A stretch of DNA of 34,030 bases from positions 1 to 34,030 of the forward strand of contig CANGHQ010000001.1 in the NCBI GenBank assembly GCA_947453585.1, read 5' to 3'. Of this stretch, positions 32,625 to 34,030 are shown one piece after another; the stretch's first letter is position 1, and each line of letters starts with the position of its first letter. A program made the translations under genes and the position numbers. Source of the DNA: Burkholderiales bacterium (GTDB lineage Bacteria > Pseudomonadota > Gammaproteobacteria > Burkholderiales > Burkholderiaceae_C). The notes beneath the pieces are model-generated. The model ran no database searches, was not told the origin of the DNA, and saw only the letters and a program-made list of their open reading frames with translations.

Positions 32625-34030
32625 CGCTGTGCACTCCCATTTGCGCCGCTTGTGCGGCATGGACATCGTGCTGGCGGGCGCTGCCCTTGAACAGGCCGCG
32701 CACCACCACGAAGAAGATCGGAACGAAGATGACGGCCAGCGTGGTGCCCGTCAAAATGCCGCCCATCACGCCGGTGCCAATCACCCGCTGGCTGGCCGAG
32801 CCCGCTCCCGTGGACAAAGCCAGCGGCAGCACGCCCAGCGTAAACGCCATGGACGTCATCACAATCGGCCTAAAGCGCAAGTGCGCTGCGGCCAGCGCCG
32901 ACTCGATCAGGCCCTTGCCCTGGGCTTGCAGGTCTTTGGCAAACTCGATGATCAAAATCGCGTTCTTGGCCGACAGGCCAATGATGGTGATCAGGCCCAC
33001 CTGGAAGTACACGTCGTTGGCGTAGCCGCGCAGCAGCGTGGCCAGCAATACACCGAGCACGCCCAGCGGCACCACCAGCACCACGGCCAGGGGAATCGAC
33101 CAGCTCTCGTAAAGCGCGGCCAGGCACAAAAACACCGCCAAAATCGCAAAGCTGTACAGAATGATGGACTGCGAACCAGCCAGCTTTTCCTCGCGCGACA
33201 GGCCCGTCCATTCAAAGCCGAAGCCCGCGGGCAACTGGGCGGCGAGCTTTTCCATCTCGGCCATGGCGTCACCGGTGCTAAAGCCGGGCGCGGCGCTGCC
33301 GCCTATGCGCATGGCGGGGTAGCCGTTGTAGCGGATGGTTTGCATGGCGCCCTTGATCCAGCGGGTGCTGGCAAAAGCCGAAAACGGCACCGACTGGCCG
33401 CGCGCATTGAGCACGCCCAGGCGCAGCAAGTCGTCGGGCTGCATGCGCGCTGGCGCGTCGGCTTGCACCACCACGCGCTGCAGGCGCCCGGCGTTGGGAA
33501 AGTCGTTGATATAGGCCGAACCCAGCGCGGTGGAAATCACCGCGTTGATGGCGTCAAAGCCCACGCCCAGGGCCTGGGCCTTGTCGCGGTCAATGTCGAG
33601 CTGCAGTTGCGGCGCGTCCTCCAGGCCGTCGGGGCGCACCTGGGTGATCACCGTGCTTTTGGCCGCCATCCCGAGCAACTGGTTGCGCGCGGCCAAGAGC
33701 GCGTCGTGGCCCAGGCCAGCGCGGTCTTGCAGGCGGAAGTTAAAGCCCGAGGCGTTGCCCAACTCGGGGATGGGCGGGGGGCTCAGCGGAAAGATAAACG
33801 CGTCGCGGATGCCAGCGAGCGCGCCAAACGAGCGCCCAGCCAGGGCTTGGGCCGAGTTGCTGGGATCGGGCCGCTCTTTCCAGTCTTTCAGGGTGATAAA
33901 GCCCAAAGCGGCGTTTTGCCCCAGGCCGGCAAAGCTGTAGCCCAGCACGCCAACCATGCTTTGCACCTCGGGCTGCTTGAGCATGAAGCCTTCAACCTGC
34001 TGCATCACCGCGCGGGTGCGCTCTTGCGTG
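32617..34030 (-). CDS. AcrB-type (HAE1) RND multidrug efflux pump, C-terminal part
   Basis: About 471 C-terminal residues of a roughly 1040-residue inner-membrane proton-driven efflux pump; the 5' part lies beyond the window. The frame is open to the last base and begins 'TQERTRAVMQQVEGF', matching the second porter repeat of AcrB. Further on: 'GQNAALGFITLKDWKERP', 'SREEKLAGSQSIILYSFAILAVFLCLAALYESWSIP', 'DVYFQVGLITIIGLSAKNAILIIEFAKDL' and 'RFRPIVMTSMAFTLGVLPLA', all highly conserved in the HAE1 group. It pairs with the overlapping NodT-type outer-membrane factor; the membrane-fusion protein gene should lie upstream, outside the window. Confidence 0.95.
   Translation of the reverse strand, partial: TQERTRAVMQQVEGFMLKQPEVQSMVGVLGYSFAGLGQNAALGFITLKDWKERPDPSNSAQALAGRSFGALAGIRDAFIFPLSPPPIPELGNASGFNFRLQDRAGLGHDALLAARNQLLGMAAKSTVITQVRPDGLEDAPQLQLDIDRDKAQALGVGFDAINAVISTALGSAYINDFPNAGRLQRVVVQADAPARMQPDDLLRLGVLNARGQSVPFSAFASTRWIKGAMQTIRYNGYPAMRIGGSAAPGFSTGDAMAEMEKLAAQLPAGFGFEWTGLSREEKLAGSQSIILYSFAILAVFLCLAALYESWSIPLAVVLVVPLGVLGVLLATLLRGYANDVYFQVGLITIIGLSAKNAILIIEFAKDLQAQGKGLIESALAAAHLRFRPIVMTSMAFTLGVLPLALSTGAGSASQRVIGTGVMGGILTGTTLAVIFVPIFFVVVRGLFKGSARQHDVHAAQAAQMGVHSDE

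Overview
The window looks like chromosome of a GC-rich betaproteobacterium, most likely a member of the Burkholderiales close to Comamonadaceae (Rhodoferax/Acidovorax/Polaromonas type). This rests on codon and GC character, the AcoR / acetaldehyde dehydrogenase / DUF779 cluster, the tsaB-rimI-uracil-DNA-glycosylase order, Liv-type ABC genes and the beta-type autotransporter. It is an inference from gene content; no rRNA or tRNA gene is present to test it.

Layout. 1-913: 5' part of nnrS (minus), with a near-perfect FNR/Dnr-type box about 190 bp upstream. 1146-5669: acetaldehyde oxidation locus. A DUF779 gene and an aldehyde dehydrogenase (both minus) are separated by about 350 bp that hold two related hairpin elements. 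The divergent sigma-54 activator gene (AcoR type) is separated from them by a region with a GG-N10-GC promoter and two helically phased palindromes. 5853-6131: small unknown gene. 6192-9339 (minus): tightly coupled eamA-tsaB-rimI-udg operon (tRNA t6A, S18 acetylation, DNA repair). 9476-11151 (plus): dacB (PBP4) coupled to a SemiSWEET gene. 11165-11977 (minus): YecA/UPF0149-SEC-C protein.

12347-14404 (plus): FadL/TodX-type outer-membrane channel followed after 12 bp by a 2,4-diacetylphloroglucinol-hydrolase-like (PhlG-type) enzyme. 14401-18995 (minus): complete five-gene branched-chain/aromatic-type ABC importer in the order livG-livF-livK-livH-livM. LivF has Arg in place of the Walker A Lys. 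19219-20331 (plus): MBL-fold hydrolase and YbaK/EbsC deacylase. 20372-21033 (minus): Phd-VapC toxin-antitoxin pair with a palindromic operator. 21088-21945 (minus): a second EamA transporter.

22090-31033 (plus) is the most distinctive part. It holds a 7TMR-DISM sensor histidine kinase broken by an apparent one-base frameshift, an OmpR-type response regulator, a GT2-TPR glycosyltransferase, an AT-rich (probably foreign) GT-B-like glycosyltransferase, and a 1259-residue autotransporter. The autotransporter's beta-helix coils are separated by about 100-residue blocks of Gly-Gly-X repeats. My working hypothesis is a surface-adhesin locus in which the glycosyltransferases modify the autotransporter or the cell surface, possibly under control of the two-component pair. 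31188-34030 (minus): the 3' part of an AcrB-type RND pump gene overlapping a NodT-family outer-membrane factor gene.

Limits: all domain calls come from reading translations and remembered family signatures. No database search, folding or promoter scoring was run. Short regulatory sites are pattern matches.
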